This document shows, one piece after another, positions 25,544 through 34,887 of a stretch of 48,099 nt of DNA. Origin of the DNA: Planctomycetota bacterium (GTDB lineage: Bacteria; Planctomycetota; GCA-2746535). The first letter of the stretch is position 1; every line of letters starts with the position of its first letter. The translations under genes were made by a program, and so were the position numbers. The DNA is taken from assembly GCA_002746535.1 (NCBI GenBank), contig NVWA01000085.1, positions 1 through 48,099 on the forward strand, in the 5' to 3' direction. The notes beneath the pieces are model-generated. The model was not told the DNA's origin. It saw only the letters and a list, made by a program, of their open reading frames with translations, and did not search any database.

Positions 25544-26064
25544 TTCTTTATCTCCTCGATATTAATATTGTCATTTGTATAGATACATATTTCGCTGGCA
25601 ATTTTTAGACTTTCTTTCACAATTTCACTTGCACTTAATTTTGTATTTCTTTTCAATGCTCTTGCGGCGGATAATGCTAAGTCTCCTCCGGATCCAATTC
25701 CGACGACATTATCATCTGGTTCAATAACTTCTCCAGTACCTGACAATATCAATAAGGTAGTTTGATCACATACAATCATCATGCTTTCAAGTTTTCTAAG
25801 AATTTTATCTGAACGCCAATCTTTGGCTAATTCGATAGCACTTTTAGTGACATTGCCAGAAAAGGAATTGAGTTTGGCTTCAAATTTTTCCATCAATGTG
25901 ATGGCATCCGCAACACTACCAGCAAATCCTACGGCAACTTTGTTGTCATATAATCTTCTTACTTTCAAGGCTGAGCTCTTCATGACAGAGTTTCCAAATG
26001 TCACTTGTCCATCAGCACCAATGGCTGTCATGTTATCGTCTTTTACGGCTAATACAGTTGTCAT
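25540..26064 (-). CDS. hslV: HslV, peptidase subunit of the HslVU protease
   Basis: A 174-residue proteasome-like peptidase. After removal of Met the chain begins TTVLAVK, with the catalytic N-terminal threonine. GADGQVTFGN, KVAVGFAGSVADA and VVGIGSGGDLALSAARAL are the standard family stretches. It forms a double hexameric ring in the cytoplasm and degrades proteins unfolded by HslU. First gene of a four-gene operon (hslV-hslU-MshEN-STAS fusion). No heat-shock promoter or CIRCE palindrome is visible in the upstream bases. Confidence 0.97.
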   Translation of the reverse strand: MTTVLAVKDDNMTAIGADGQVTFGNSVMKSSALKVRRLYDNKVAVGFAGSVADAITLMEKFEAKLNSFSGNVTKSAIELAKDWRSDKILRKLESMMIVCDQTTLLILSGTGEVIEPDDNVVGIGSGGDLALSAARALKRNTKLSASEIVKESLKIASEICIYTNDNINIEEIKN

Positions 26065-26380
26065 AATTTATCTGCTTATACATATAATGCTTTGAGTTTT
26101 AGGGCGGTAAGATTATCCAATTTATGAGATTATTCTATACTTTTTTTAAGGGATGATGATGTCTAATTAATTTAACAAATTATGAAATGTGACTAATAGA
26201 GACCATATATTGGAATGATTTGGTTTTTAAAATGAAAATCCAAAAGAAAGATTAGATAGTTTAAAATATCCTAGAGATTATAATTTGATTACTGATTGCC
26301 AATTGATTGAATTTGGTGTAAATTATTGATTTTCAATTAGCAGTTTGTTATTAACATTTACTAAAGATTTAAGGTGAATT
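26065..26380. other. Divergent intergenic region hslV / slyX
   Basis: 316 bases of AT-rich sequence containing the leaders of the divergent hslV operon and slyX. No gene, strong hairpin, CIRCE element or recognisable riboswitch is seen. AAGGTGA eight bases before 26381 is the slyX ribosome site. Confidence 0.5.
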
Positions 26381-26578
26381 ATGAATGATATTGAAAAAAA
26401 GTTTTCTGAATTAGAACAGTTGATAACACATCTGGAACATTATGTTGAAGAAATGAATGGTGTTGTGTTTGATCAAGGCAAACAAATAAAATTATTGCAG
26501 AAGGAATTAGCAGATCTTAATTTTAAATATGATCAATTGGGTGAGAGTCCTGCTATCGAAAAACCGCCACATTATTAA
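26381..26578 (+). CDS. slyX: SlyX family protein
   Basis: A 65-residue coiled-coil protein. Residues 1-50 show heptad spacing (LEQLITHLEHYVEEMNGVV, QIKLLQKELADL) and the end IEKPPHY is the SlyX signature tail (PPHY). SlyX proteins are short, abundant in proteobacteria and of unknown biochemical role. A good Shine-Dalgarno AAGGTGA precedes the ATG. It is transcribed alone, divergent from hslV. Confidence 0.88.
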   Translation: MNDIEKKFSELEQLITHLEHYVEEMNGVVFDQGKQIKLLQKELADLNFKYDQLGESPAIEKPPHY

Positions 26579-26639
26579 AAAATATTTTGACTAAAACTTT
26601 ACTTAAAGAACGATAACTTTTAACTCAATAGAATAATTT

Positions 26640-27017
26640 TTAAACTTGAGGGTAATAGGTAGTTGAAAGATCAAGGATACTTTTGATAAGTTCCTTTGAA
26701 GTAGAATCATTTAAATCATTGATTTTTATTTTTATATGAAATTTATCTTTAGGATTTAAATTAAAAATCTTTGTCGTTTTATTATCGAAATCTAATTCGC
26801 TAAATAATATATTCTTTGTTTTGTAGTAAGATAAATATGATTTAATAAATTGATATTGTTTATAACCGATGCCATTTTTAATTGAAAAAATTATTAGTAA
26901 ACCTTCTTTAGATTTTATAAAATTGAAACCTCTCCAGTCAGCTACTAAAATTATTGCTTTTTGAATTTTAGTTAGAATTTGAGGGTTATTTTTCATTTTT
27001 CCAATAACTTGTTTCAT
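26640..27017 (-). CDS. Hypothetical protein
   Basis: A 125-residue, Lys/Ile-rich, soluble protein with no signal peptide. The secondary-structure pattern is mixed alpha/beta (KAIILVADWRGFNFIKS, EGLLIIFSIKNGIG, FHIKIKINDLND). I do not recognise a family, and no conserved catalytic residues stand out. It stands alone between slyX (convergent) and the GH20 gene (same strand, 176 bases upstream). The coding character (no internal stops, plausible composition) supports it as real, but only moderately. Confidence 0.5.
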   Translation of the reverse strand: MKQVIGKMKNNPQILTKIQKAIILVADWRGFNFIKSKEGLLIIFSIKNGIGYKQYQFIKSYLSYYKTKNILFSELDFDNKTTKIFNLNPKDKFHIKIKINDLNDSTSKELIKSILDLSTTYYPQV

Positions 27018-27193
27018 ATATACTTTATAGACGCTTAAGTATAGAATTTATTCAATACTTTTTGTATTTCCCATTAAAATGTTGATATTAAAGTTGTTCT
27101 ATCGACCAATATGACATTTGCCTAAAGCCTTATATTCTTTAGATGATTTTCTTTAGTTAATGCCTTCAAAAAAAAAGCATGATTTATATTGAA

Positions 27194-28645
27194 TTATGGT
27201 CCAAATTCAACATTGGCTTTTTTCCAAAGACCTTCTTCTTGAGTGACTCTTTTATGAAACTCATCGAAATCTCTGTTTTCAGGATATCGCCACATTAATT
27301 CGGCTAAAGCTAAAATACGGGGAAATAACATTTTATCTATTTCATCTTCAGAAATGTATTCTGTCCAAAGGCAACATTCTATGCCTAGTATTAATTCTGA
27401 ACTGGATGAATCTAAATTTGAGGGGAATAATTCAGATTCATATATTTTTTTTAAGGTAGAAGTTCGTTCAATAGCAAAGTTCTCTTCTGGTTCTGTTGGA
27501 AAGTTTAAATAACAGAAGCTATTGGGAGACGCAATTAATTTATGCCCTTTTTTCAATGCTTCGATTGCTGCTGTGTTTCCATGAGTACGATGGCGCCACC
27601 AATGCACAATTAAATTATTACTTGGGTTACCATCTAATATTTCATCCCAGCCAATAACTTGTTTTCCTTGTAACTGTAAAAATGTAGCTATTCTTTGAAT
27701 CATGTATGCTTGTAGCTCTTCTTCATTTTTTAATTGTTCTTCTGTGATTCTTTTTTGACAGTTTGGGCATTTTTCCCAATTTTCTTTTGGTGCTTCATCA
27801 CCACCAATATGAATGTAGGGTGCTGGAAAAAGATCTATGATTTCTTGAAAAACATCCTCTAAAAACTCAAATGTTTTTTCATTTCCGGCGCAGTATAAAT
27901 CTTTCTGATGACCTTGATTTGTTTTAGGCTTACCTGTGCAACAAAGCCATGGATAACTTTTCATGGCCGCAAAAGCATGACCCGGAATTTCTATTTCAGG
28001 GATAATCATTACGTTTCTTAATTTTGCAAATGCAATAATTCTACGAATTTCTTCCTGAGTGTAGAAGCCTTCATGATTAGTACCTTGTTTTACATAACCA
28101 CCAATGTTCGTAAGTTCAGGATGCGATTTAATTTCAATTCTCCAACCTTGATCATCATTAAGGTGTAAGTGTAGTCGATTCATTTTCATTCTAGATATAA
28201 TGTCAATATAGCTTAGAATGTAGTTTACATTTATAAAATGGCGACTGCAGTCTAGCATCAATCCACGCCATTGAAAGGCGGGTTTATCTTCAATTTCTAG
28301 GCATGCCCATGACCATTTTTTGTTCTTTTTAATTAATAATTGGCACAAAGATTCAACAGCATAAAATAGTCCTGTTTGGGTTCCTGATAATTCAATAGCA
28401 TTTTGCGTAATTTTTATTGCGTAATTTTCATTTTTGTCTGCGGAGGGTTCAAGTAATTTAAATCTAATTTCTTTATCTTGCTCATTCGTAATGGTTAAGC
28501 CTAAACCAGTTATTTGTCGAATGCGATTTGAAAGATGGTTTTCTGAAAAGCTTATTAGAGAAGGAGTCGCACTGGCAATACCAACGGATTCATCAAGAAC
28601 GAAAGTTCCTTCTATCTCTAGGCAATTTAGTGCTGAAGGTATCAC
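27194..28645 (-). CDS. Beta-N-acetylhexosaminidase, GH20
   Basis: A 483-residue family 20 glycoside hydrolase that removes terminal GlcNAc or GalNAc. Residues 1-120 form the alpha/beta GH20b domain. The (beta/alpha)8 barrel follows with WRGLMLDCSRHF, MKMNRLHLHLNDDQGWRIEI, IIPEIEIPGHA and the catalytic pair HIGGDEAP (Asp283-Glu284). There is no signal peptide, so it is probably cytoplasmic and acts on imported oligosaccharides. The start is a GTG, since the frame is closed by a stop just two codons upstream; GGAAA lies ten bases before. Family activity is well established; linkage specificity is not visible. No local regulator. Confidence 0.93.
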   Translation of the reverse strand: MIPSALNCLEIEGTFVLDESVGIASATPSLISFSENHLSNRIRQITGLGLTITNEQDKEIRFKLLEPSADKNENYAIKITQNAIELSGTQTGLFYAVESLCQLLIKKNKKWSWACLEIEDKPAFQWRGLMLDCSRHFINVNYILSYIDIISRMKMNRLHLHLNDDQGWRIEIKSHPELTNIGGYVKQGTNHEGFYTQEEIRRIIAFAKLRNVMIIPEIEIPGHAFAAMKSYPWLCCTGKPKTNQGHQKDLYCAGNEKTFEFLEDVFQEIIDLFPAPYIHIGGDEAPKENWEKCPNCQKRITEEQLKNEEELQAYMIQRIATFLQLQGKQVIGWDEILDGNPSNNLIVHWWRHRTHGNTAAIEALKKGHKLIASPNSFCYLNFPTEPEENFAIERTSTLKKIYESELFPSNLDSSSSELILGIECCLWTEYISEDEIDKMLFPRILALAELMWRYPENRDFDEFHKRVTQEEGLWKKANVEFGP

Positions 28646-28815
28646 AATTTATTTTCCATTTCTAATGAAATATAGTTTTTAATTTATCGGTAACAAGAAA
28701 TAAATTTTATTATTCTCTCTATCATTTTAATAGTTTGAAATCTTTGTTAAAAATTGATTTTATAAAATTCAGAGAGTAGACTTAGAATGTCTATTAATGT
28801 TACATAAGGCTAAAA

Positions 28816-29202
28816 ATGAAAGTTCTTGTTGTAGATGATTCCTCGTCGATTCGTCAAATTATACGTAATAATCTAATAGAAATTGGATGTGACCTTGTTC
28901 TTGAAGCTAAAAACGGATTAGAAGGTATTTCATTAGTCTTTGAGAATAATGACATCGACTTTTGTTTGGTCGACTGGAATATGCCAAAAATGGATGGGTT
29001 TCAATTCTTAGAAAAAATGAGAGCCCATGATGATTATAAAAGCATTCCTATTATCATGGTTTCAACTGAAAGTACGTTACAACGTGTAGGTTTAGCCATA
29101 GATGCTGGTGCCAACGGGTATATTGTTAAACCTTTTACAAATGAAGTTTTGCAAGAACGACTTCGAGACATATTGGAAGATATTAAATTAGCTGAAAATT
29201 AG
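28816..29202 (+). CDS. CheY-like single-domain response regulator
   Basis: A 128-residue receiver domain with nothing attached. All phosphorylation-site residues are present: Asp7/Asp8 (VVDDSS), acceptor Asp53 (VDWNMP), the switch Ser83/Thr84 and Lys105 (VKPF). It resembles CheY and should signal by binding a partner protein rather than DNA. No histidine kinase or chemotaxis gene is adjacent, so the input is unknown. It is transcribed alone; 125 bases separate it from the mannosidase operator. Confidence 0.9.
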   Translation: MKVLVVDDSSSIRQIIRNNLIEIGCDLVLEAKNGLEGISLVFENNDIDFCLVDWNMPKMDGFQFLEKMRAHDDYKSIPIIMVSTESTLQRVGLAIDAGANGYIVKPFTNEVLQERLRDILEDIKLAEN

Positions 29203-29279
29203 ACTTGTCGCATTCATTCATTAAATAGCCTAAGCCTTTATTAAACAATACTTTATGATAGTTATTTTGATTAAAAGTC

Positions 29280-29289
29280 CAAACGCTTG
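29280..29289. promoter_or_regulatory. Second, imperfect LacI-type half operator
   Basis: CAAACGCTTG differs at one position from the core CAAGCGCTTG of the main operator. The centres are 41 bases apart, about four helical turns, which would place two repressors on the same DNA face. Confidence 0.5.
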
Positions 29290-29310
29290 CATTTTGGTTC
29301 CCTAAATATA

Positions 29311-29338
29311 TGATATAATACAAGCGCTTGTATTATAT
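29311..29338 (+). promoter_or_regulatory. LacI-family operator overlapping an extended -10 promoter
   Basis: A perfect 26-bp palindrome (29313-29338) centred on ACAAGCGCTTGT, the typical LacI/GalR operator form with a central CG. It overlaps TG-A-TATAAT (29311-29319), an extended -10 element, so bound repressor would block RNA polymerase. The mannosidase ATG follows at 29367, and the LacI gene is the next in the operon. Confidence 0.8.
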
Positions 29339-29366
29339 GTTTAATTACATCACCAAAGGAATTATT

Positions 29367-32300
29367 ATGTATCAAAGACTCGAAGATTTATATTTAATGA
29401 GGCACCAAAATTTTCAAAAGCGACTACTTAGAAATGTCTATAAAAAGAAAATCGCTCTCGAAGTCAATGTGGCCGTTACAGAAGATCACATTCCTTTTTC
29501 TGAAAGAGAAAATCTTGATTATAAAAAAATGGCTGCGGGTGATACCTGGGGTAAAGCATGGGATAGCGCTTGGTTGAATATAAACTTTTCGGTGCCTGCC
29601 GATTGGAAAGGTAATCCCGTTGCTCTACAAATATGTCTTGGTGGTGAAGCGTTGGTTTTTTCAAATGAAGGGGTTCCTCTATATGGATTAACCAATAAAT
29701 CTGTTTTTGATAATAATTATACGAAAGATACTTATCGGTTATTTGATCAATGTGAAGGTGGTGAGCAAATGAGTATTTGGGTGGAAGCTGCTGCTAATAG
29801 TATCATGGGAATTAATCGTGATAGAGAACCAGAACCGGATGATCCAAATTTATTTGGTGCTTATTCTGCTAAAATTGAAAAATTAAATTTATGTTTATTC
29901 GATGAAGAACAATGGCAACTATCTTTTGATTTTCATACACTGCGTGAACTATCTTTATGTAAAGACCTAGATCAAGTACGTAAAGAACGTGTTCTACAAA
30001 ATTTAAATGATTGTATAGAAGTATTTGAAAAAAATAATCAAAACGCCTCAATGGCTAGAGAAATTTTAGCCAAAGAATTAAAAAAGCCCGCTAATGCTTC
30101 TGCTATAACAATTGCATCCGTAGGTCATGCTCATATTGATACTGGTTGGTTATGGCGAGTGAAAGAAACGGTTCGAAAATGCGCACGAACTTTTGCAAGC
30201 CAAATTAGTTTGTTGGAAAAATATCCTGATTATGTCTTTGGTGCTTCTCAACCGCAGCATTACCAGTTTGTCAAAGATCATTATCCTGAATTGTATCAAA
30301 AAATTAAAGAAAAAGTAAAAACGGGTCAATGGGAATGTCAAGGTGCCGCTTGGGTAGAAGCTGACTGTAATGTTATAAGCGGTGAATCTATGGTCCGTCA
30401 AATAGTTCATGGTAAAAACTTTTATAAAGATGAATTTGACTTTGATGTCAAAAATTTATGGATTCCGGACGTATTTGGTTATTCAGCCTCAATGCCACAA
30501 ATCATGAAAAAATCTGGTGTGGATTATTTTTTAACACAAAAAATTTCTTGGAGCCAATTTAATGATTTCCCTCATACAACCTTTTGGTGGCAAGGGATAG
30601 ATGGCTCAGAAGTATTGACTCATTTCCCTCCTGGAAATAGTTACAATGGTACTATGAATGCTAATTTCCTTAGAAGTTCTCAAAGTAATTTCAGAGAAAG
30701 TGGGGTTCACGATGAAGCTATCTGTTTATTTGGAATTGGTAATGGAGGAGGTGGTCCTCAAGAGGATCACGTTGAAAAAATTAAACGGTTGGGGAATTTA
30801 GAATCATTCCCTAAAGTTATACATTCAAGATCGGATGATTTCTTTGAACGATTAAATAACAATGGAAGTGTTTTTAAAAAGTGGGTCGGTGAATTATATT
30901 TGGAATACCATCGAGGTACTTTGACGACTCAAGCTTTGGTCAAAAAGAGAAATCGTCAACTTGAATTAAAAATGCGAGAACTAGAAATGATTTGGTCTGC
31001 TGCCAGTCTTAAAGAATATCCTTTGGCTAAATTTGATGCGATTTGGAAGAAAATTTTGATAAACCAGTTTCATGACATTATTCCTGGATCAAGTATTAAT
31101 GAAGTATATAAGGATACGCATGCTGAATATGAATGGGCTTTAAAAGAATGCGAACAGTTAAAATCAGATGCTAGCGATTTATTATTTGAGTCAGATGAAA
31201 ATGCTATTGTGATTTTTAACAGTTTATCAGAAAAATATTGTGGAAAAGTTAATTTGCCTGATTCGTGGAAGGGGCGCGGGGCCTTGCTAAATGGTGAGGC
31301 GATTAATGTTCAAGAAACCTCAATAGGATTATTTATTGAAGTCGCTATTGAAGGGCTTGGTAATATTACAATTGAGAAATCAGCAATTTCAGCGGTTAAA
31401 ACATCGGTACAAAATGATTTGATTCTCGAAAATGATTTAATTAAGTATGAGTTTAATCAATTGGGACAATTGATTTCAATCTATGATAAAGAAATAAAAC
31501 GTGAAATTGCTGTTTCTGAAGAAGTTGGAAATAAATTAAGCTTATATGATGATAGACCTATTACTTATGATGCATGGGATGTTGAAATTTATTATGAAGA
31601 TATGAAAGTGTCAGGCATTGAAAGTAAAAAAGCTGAAAAGGTTGATGGTGGTTCTGTCTGCGATATATTACGTTTTGAATCTATTATTGGTGAGTCACTT
31701 ATTTCTCAGCAGGTAGTACTGGGGAAAACTTCAAGGCGAATCGATTTCATTACTAATGTAGATTGGAATGAAAATAGAAAAATGTTGCGTGTTGACTTCC
31801 CGGTTGATTTGATGAATTCAAAAGCAAGGTTTGATATACAATATGGTTTTGTTGAAAGAGAGACTCATAACAATACTTCTTGGGATTGGGCAAAGTTTGA
31901 AGTTACTGCTCACAAATATGCCGATTTGTCTGAAAATAACTATGGTGTCGCTTTATTAAATGATTGCAAATATGGGTATAAAGTAAAGGGTAATACACTC
32001 GATTTGTGTTTACTACGTAGTCCAAAGTTTCCTGACCCAGCAGCTGATATAGGTAAACATGAATTTACTTATTCATTGCTACCACACACAGGAGATTTGA
32101 TTTCATCGAATGTGATTAATGAATCTAAATTCCTAAATCAACCACCTCTAGTATTTGAAAATAAAAAATGTCAACAAATGGAAATCCCTTGTTTTATAGA
32201 AGGGGATGGTGTATCCATTGAAGTAATTAAAAAAGCAGAGAAAGAAGAATGTATTGTTGTCAGGTTAGTTGAAGCTTTTGGTAGCCAATCAAAAATTCAA

Positions 32301-32441
32301 TTGAAATTATGTTCTGCCATTAGCAAAGTGGTAGAAACTAATTTAATAGAGTGGGAGGAATTATCATCAACCGAAAATTCAGGGTCATTAGAGTTGTCTT
32401 TTAAACCATTTGAAATTAGAACTTTTAAATTAATAAAATAA
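29367..32441 (+). CDS. Alpha-mannosidase, GH38
   Basis: A 1024-residue family 38 glycoside hydrolase. Conserved stretches are GHAHIDTGWLWR (zinc site, about 253-264), GAAWVEADCNVISGESMVRQ, the nucleophile region WIPDVFGYSASMPQI (Asp368) and QFHDIIPGSSINEVY. It hydrolyses alpha-mannosides, as in N-glycan or mannan breakdown. No signal peptide, so cytoplasmic. The ATG at 29367 is chosen because AAAGGA lies six bases upstream; the first ATG of the longer frame would fall inside the operator. A LacI operator controls the promoter, and the repressor gene follows immediately. Confidence 0.95.
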   Translation: MYQRLEDLYLMRHQNFQKRLLRNVYKKKIALEVNVAVTEDHIPFSERENLDYKKMAAGDTWGKAWDSAWLNINFSVPADWKGNPVALQICLGGEALVFSNEGVPLYGLTNKSVFDNNYTKDTYRLFDQCEGGEQMSIWVEAAANSIMGINRDREPEPDDPNLFGAYSAKIEKLNLCLFDEEQWQLSFDFHTLRELSLCKDLDQVRKERVLQNLNDCIEVFEKNNQNASMAREILAKELKKPANASAITIASVGHAHIDTGWLWRVKETVRKCARTFASQISLLEKYPDYVFGASQPQHYQFVKDHYPELYQKIKEKVKTGQWECQGAAWVEADCNVISGESMVRQIVHGKNFYKDEFDFDVKNLWIPDVFGYSASMPQIMKKSGVDYFLTQKISWSQFNDFPHTTFWWQGIDGSEVLTHFPPGNSYNGTMNANFLRSSQSNFRESGVHDEAICLFGIGNGGGGPQEDHVEKIKRLGNLESFPKVIHSRSDDFFERLNNNGSVFKKWVGELYLEYHRGTLTTQALVKKRNRQLELKMRELEMIWSAASLKEYPLAKFDAIWKKILINQFHDIIPGSSINEVYKDTHAEYEWALKECEQLKSDASDLLFESDENAIVIFNSLSEKYCGKVNLPDSWKGRGALLNGEAINVQETSIGLFIEVAIEGLGNITIEKSAISAVKTSVQNDLILENDLIKYEFNQLGQLISIYDKEIKREIAVSEEVGNKLSLYDDRPITYDAWDVEIYYEDMKVSGIESKKAEKVDGGSVCDILRFESIIGESLISQQVVLGKTSRRIDFITNVDWNENRKMLRVDFPVDLMNSKARFDIQYGFVERETHNNTSWDWAKFEVTAHKYADLSENNYGVALLNDCKYGYKVKGNTLDLCLLRSPKFPDPAADIGKHEFTYSLLPHTGDLISSNVINESKFLNQPPLVFENKKCQQMEIPCFIEGDGVSIEVIKKAEKEECIVVRLVEAFGSQSKIQLKLCSAISKVVETNLIEWEELSSTENSGSLELSFKPFEIRTFKLIK

Positions 32442-33407
32442 ATGAAAACGACTTTAAAGGATATAGCGAAAGAATGTAATCTAGATATTTCAACAGTATC
32501 TAGGGCCTTGAGTAATGATGTAAGAGTAAAAGTTAAAACAAAAAATATTGTAAAAGAAGTGGCTCAGCGTTTACATTATAAACCAAACTTAGCGGCTCGT
32601 TCTTTAGCTGCCGGCAGAACAAAAATGATTTTTTTGTTGCTTGGAAGTCTTGAAGGTACATTAGAAAGAAGGGCGGCCGGTTTTGGTAGTAGTTATATCA
32701 ATTCTAAAGGGTTTGATTTATATATATCGTTGCATAACTCGGACCCTGAAGTTTATCAACGTCAGTTCGAAAGAATAAGTCTTGGATTAACAGATGGTGC
32801 CATTATTAGCCCTAATAGACAGATTAACTCCCAAGTTTTATATGATAATTGCCTAAGAGATGATATACCGGTTATATTTTTTGATCAGCATTTTGAAAAT
32901 TTAAAAACGCCTGTAGTTACAAGTGATAATCATAATGCTGTTCAACAATTAATAACAGACTGTTTAAAGAAAGGTGCCAAAAAGTTTTATGTGCTTTTTG
33001 ATGATAGTAATTCAGTAGAAAAAATAAGAAAAAAATCTAGTATTCAATATTTAAGAAAAAATAATGTACCCTATGAAATTGTTTCATCTGAAAAAACGAA
33101 TGCATTAAAAATTCAAAGTTTAAAAAGAGAATCTATAGGAATCATAGGTACTTCCCAAGGTAAAATTATTTCATTTTACAAGGAAAATAAAAACTATCTT
33201 AGTACTCAAGATCTAATTTTTGCTTGTTTTGATCATTGGATAGGATCTTGTTATCCTAGCAGAAATGTTGTTTATGCAATTCAAAATTATGAAAAAATGA
33301 TTAGTACTGCCATTGATAAAATTGTAGAATTTACAGAGACGAAAATAAGTATCAAATCTGAGATATTTAAAGTTCCCATTTTAGAATTCAAAATAATTGA
33401 TTCTTAA
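32442..33407 (+). CDS. LacI family transcriptional repressor
   Basis: A 321-residue regulator. The N-terminal helix-turn-helix and hinge (LKDIAKECNLDISTVSRALS, LAARSLAAGRTK) are typical of LacI/GalR; residues about 60-320 form the periplasmic-binding-protein-like effector domain (MIFLLLGSLEGTLERR, LTDGAIISPNR, IIGTSQGKII). Its ATG directly follows the TAA of the mannosidase with no ribosome site of its own, so translation is probably coupled and the repressor controls its own operon through the palindrome at 29313. The effector is likely a mannoside or related sugar, inferred from the target gene. The last 60 residues are degenerate compared with family members. Confidence 0.92.
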   Translation: MKTTLKDIAKECNLDISTVSRALSNDVRVKVKTKNIVKEVAQRLHYKPNLAARSLAAGRTKMIFLLLGSLEGTLERRAAGFGSSYINSKGFDLYISLHNSDPEVYQRQFERISLGLTDGAIISPNRQINSQVLYDNCLRDDIPVIFFDQHFENLKTPVVTSDNHNAVQQLITDCLKKGAKKFYVLFDDSNSVEKIRKKSSIQYLRKNNVPYEIVSSEKTNALKIQSLKRESIGIIGTSQGKIISFYKENKNYLSTQDLIFACFDHWIGSCYPSRNVVYAIQNYEKMISTAIDKIVEFTETKISIKSEIFKVPILEFKIIDS

Positions 33408-33410
33408 TAT

Positions 33411-33443
33411 AGCAATTTTGCTTAGAAATAATTGAGAATTGCT
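33411..33443 (+). terminator. Weak stem-loop after the mannosidase-LacI operon
   Basis: AGCAATT (33411-33417) pairs with AATTGCT (33437-33443), followed by TTAATTATT. The stem has seven base pairs and the T tract is poor, so it is only a candidate. Confidence 0.3.
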
Positions 33444-33550
33444 TTAATTATTGGAGTGGTTATTATATTTTTTCTTCTTGATTAATATGCAACAAGAGTT
33501 CATGCTAATCTTGAAAACTTATTTGAATATATCATCCTGAAAGATTTACC

Positions 33551-34735
33551 ATGGCAGTCATTAAAGCATTAGAAGAAAATCAATCTACTTTTACTGAATG
33601 GAGACATAAGATTCATTCAAATCCAGAAACTGCTTTTGAAGAAATTGATACCGGTAATTTTGTTGCTGAAAAATTAGAATCCTTTGGGATCGAGGTACAT
33701 CGTGGTTTAGCAAAGACCGCTGTTATTGGAACACTAGAAGGAAAAGAAAAAAGTAGTCAATCAATTGGTTTAAGGGCGGATATGGATGCCTTGGATTTAG
33801 ATGAGCTGAATACTTTTGAGCATAAATCACAGGTTGATGGCAAAATGCATGCCTGTGGTCATGATGGCCATACAACAATGTTATTAGCTGCAGCAAAATA
33901 TTTATCTGAAACAAGAAATTTCAAAGGCAAAGTGCATTTCTATTTTCAGCCGGCAGAAGAAAATTTTGGCGGAGCTAATGTTATGATCAAAGAGGGCTTG
34001 TTTGATAAATTCCCGGTTGATATGGTTTTTGGAATGCATAATTGGCCGGGCGCTAACGCTAAAGTTTTTCATGTGAAACCAGGGGCATTATTAGCTGCCA
34101 ATGCGAGATTTGAAATTAAAATTCAAGGTAAAGGTGCTCATGCTGCCATGCCAAATCAAGGTAAAGATTCTATATTAATGTCTTCTAACTTAATAATGGC
34201 CTTGCAAAGTGTTGCCAGTAGAGTGATTGCACCACTTGATTCAGTGGTTGTTAGTGTTACACAAGTTCATGGAGGAAGTGCATGGAACGTATTACCTGAT
34301 GAAGTTATTATAAGAGGTTCTTTGAGAGCCTTGACTAATGAGGTCAAAGAAAAAGCCTTTGCGGCTATACGCGAAATCACAAATGGAATTTGTTCTGCCT
34401 ATGGTGGTACAGCCATTGTAGATATTGTGAGTGGATATCCGGTAACATTTAATGATGAAGTAGCTACTAAGGTTGCTTTGAAGGCTGCTCAAAAAACAAT
34501 TGGTGAAAATAAGGTAATAACAAAGTTTGCTTCTACTATGGGATCTGAGGATTTTTCTTTTATGTTGCAAGAGGTGCCGGGATGTTATGTGCTTCTTGGT
34601 AATGATAAAAGTGAATCAACGGATAGTGGTACCTCTCCTTGCATGTTGCATAATCCATATTATGATTTTAATGATGAACTCATACCCGTTGGTGCCAGTT
34701 ATTTTGTAAATTTAGTAGAGAATGGTTTAGATTAA
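33551..34735 (+). CDS. M20D family amidohydrolase / N-acyl amino acid hydrolase
   Basis: A 394-residue metallo-amidohydrolase of the M20 peptidase fold (hippurate, IAA-amino acid and aminoacylase group). Metal-site elements are GLRADMDALD (Asp77/79), HACGHDGHT (Cys102, His104), QPAEEN (Glu136/137), GMHNWPG (His163) and a C-terminal His in MLHNPYYD. The lid domain insert (about 185-300) is present. These enzymes remove acyl groups from N-acyl amino acids or cut small amide conjugates in the cytoplasm. The upstream bases before the ATG show only a weak GAAAG. It is monocistronic. Substrate cannot be named; see the finding on the acyltransferase. Confidence 0.92.
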   Translation: MAVIKALEENQSTFTEWRHKIHSNPETAFEEIDTGNFVAEKLESFGIEVHRGLAKTAVIGTLEGKEKSSQSIGLRADMDALDLDELNTFEHKSQVDGKMHACGHDGHTTMLLAAAKYLSETRNFKGKVHFYFQPAEENFGGANVMIKEGLFDKFPVDMVFGMHNWPGANAKVFHVKPGALLAANARFEIKIQGKGAHAAMPNQGKDSILMSSNLIMALQSVASRVIAPLDSVVVSVTQVHGGSAWNVLPDEVIIRGSLRALTNEVKEKAFAAIREITNGICSAYGGTAIVDIVSGYPVTFNDEVATKVALKAAQKTIGENKVITKFASTMGSEDFSFMLQEVPGCYVLLGNDKSESTDSGTSPCMLHNPYYDFNDELIPVGASYFVNLVENGLD

Positions 34736-34887
34736 TCATCTTTTGGCCTAACATAAAATAAAGTAATGTCCTTTATACCCTTATTGTTTTCTCTCTATTT
34801 GTAAAATACTTTATTTATGAATGATTATTTTGAAACTGATTGGGTTTTGCATATACTGATTAACTATTAATTATTTTTGAGAATATT

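Noticed and set aside
26065..26380. Heat-shock control element (CIRCE) or riboswitch before hslV
   Set aside because: No inverted repeat of the CIRCE type and no conserved aptamer pattern is visible.
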